NCBI GenBank assembly: GCA_947384015.1
Contig: CANDFN010000060.1
Location: forward strand, 1 to 6,072
DNA: 6,072 bases
Origin: an uncultured Clostridia bacterium
GTDB lineage: Bacteria > Bacillota > Clostridia > Christensenellales > UBA1242
Direction of reading: 5' to 3'
This document shows, piece after piece, positions 5,923-6,072 of the stretch. Made by a program: the position numbers and the translations under genes. Position 1 is the stretch's first letter. Every line of letters begins with the position of its first letter. The notes beneath the pieces were generated by a model. It did no database searches. It saw only the letters and a program-made list of their open reading frames with translations, and was not told the DNA's origin.

Positions 5923-5948
5923 TTTAGTGGCAATTTACATTTTATTTA

Positions 5949-5977
5949 TTGACAAAATCTCAATTTAGTGTTAAAAT
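5949..5977 (+). promoter_or_regulatory. Near-consensus promoter of the right-end gene
   Basis: Perfect TTGACA (5949-5954), a 17-nt spacer, and TAAAAT (5972-5977) preceded by an extended TG (5969-5970). It is the best promoter in the window. The expected start near 5984 again falls on the ribosome binding site, giving a leader of about 12 nt. No clear terminator separates it from the preceding gene. Confidence 0.82.
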
Positions 5978-5995
5978 GTATTAAGGAGTTTAGAT

Positions 5996-6072
5996 ATGAG
6001 CAATTTATTATCCTTTTCAAGCCCATTGGAATTCTTATTAAGATATACGGTTATTACAGGTGCATTTATTGC
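5996..6072 (+). CDS. Start of an unidentified gene, cut by the window end
   Basis: ATG 5996 follows AAGGAG (5983-5988) with a 7-nt gap and opens a frame of 25 codons to the window edge. The N-terminus MSNLLSFSSPLEFLLRYTVI is hydrophobic to amphipathic and continues with TGAFI, which suggests a membrane segment or a membrane-associated helix rather than a classical signal peptide, as it has no basic start. Too little is present to name a product. It has its own strong promoter immediately upstream. Confidence 0.75.
   Translation, partial: MSNLLSFSSPLEFLLRYTVITGAFI

Noticed and set aside
5917..5929. CACTAATTTAGTG palindrome over the stop codon of the membrane protein gene as a terminator.
   Set aside because: The arms are separated by a single base, leaving too short a stem for a stable hairpin once a loop is allowed, and no U-run follows directly.

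Overview
The window reads as AT-rich chromosomal DNA of a low-GC Gram-positive bacterium, most likely an uncultured gut member of the Bacillota (Clostridia-like). Four things point that way: strong AAGGAG/GGAG ribosome binding sites, TTGACA/TATAAT-type promoters with extended -10 TG, a lipoprotein-type solute-binding protein, and a BspA-like leucine-rich-repeat protein. TGG encodes Trp and TGA is not read through in any gene, so the standard code fits. The taxonomic call is inference; no rRNA or marker gene is present.

Layout. Positions 1-2199 (+) hold the 3' part of a large BspA-family LRR_5 surface-type protein whose start lies outside the window. Its 732 visible residues are built from 23-residue LRRs, four irregular ~60-residue islands and a duplicated C-terminal module 1002 bp apart. 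Positions 2200-2604 carry no convincing gene; they hold a strong bidirectional terminator (2326-2354) and a 160-bp segment of distinctly higher GC that may be a dispersed repeat or RNA. Positions 2605-5178 (-) are a compact three-gene ABC importer operon of the nitrate/sulfonate/taurine/pyrimidine class, in transcription order lipoprotein solute-binding protein, ATPase, permease, with overlapping gene ends. Positions 5179-5391 are a divergent promoter region with two mutually exclusive inverted repeats in the leader of the ABC operon. Positions 5392-5922 (+) encode a 176-residue six-helix membrane protein of unknown function. At 5996 a second + strand gene begins behind a near-consensus promoter and runs off the window.

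How the genes work together. The three ABC genes form one complete importer (binding protein, channel, motor), but the substrate cannot be read from sequence and no biosynthetic or riboswitch context identifies it. The LRR protein is convergent to the operon and appears functionally unrelated. The two right-hand genes each have their own promoter.

I found no mobile element, CRISPR array, tRNA, rRNA or defence system. The points most worth a second look are the leader of the ABC operon, the odd intergenic segment at about 2443-2604, and the modular duplication in the LRR protein.
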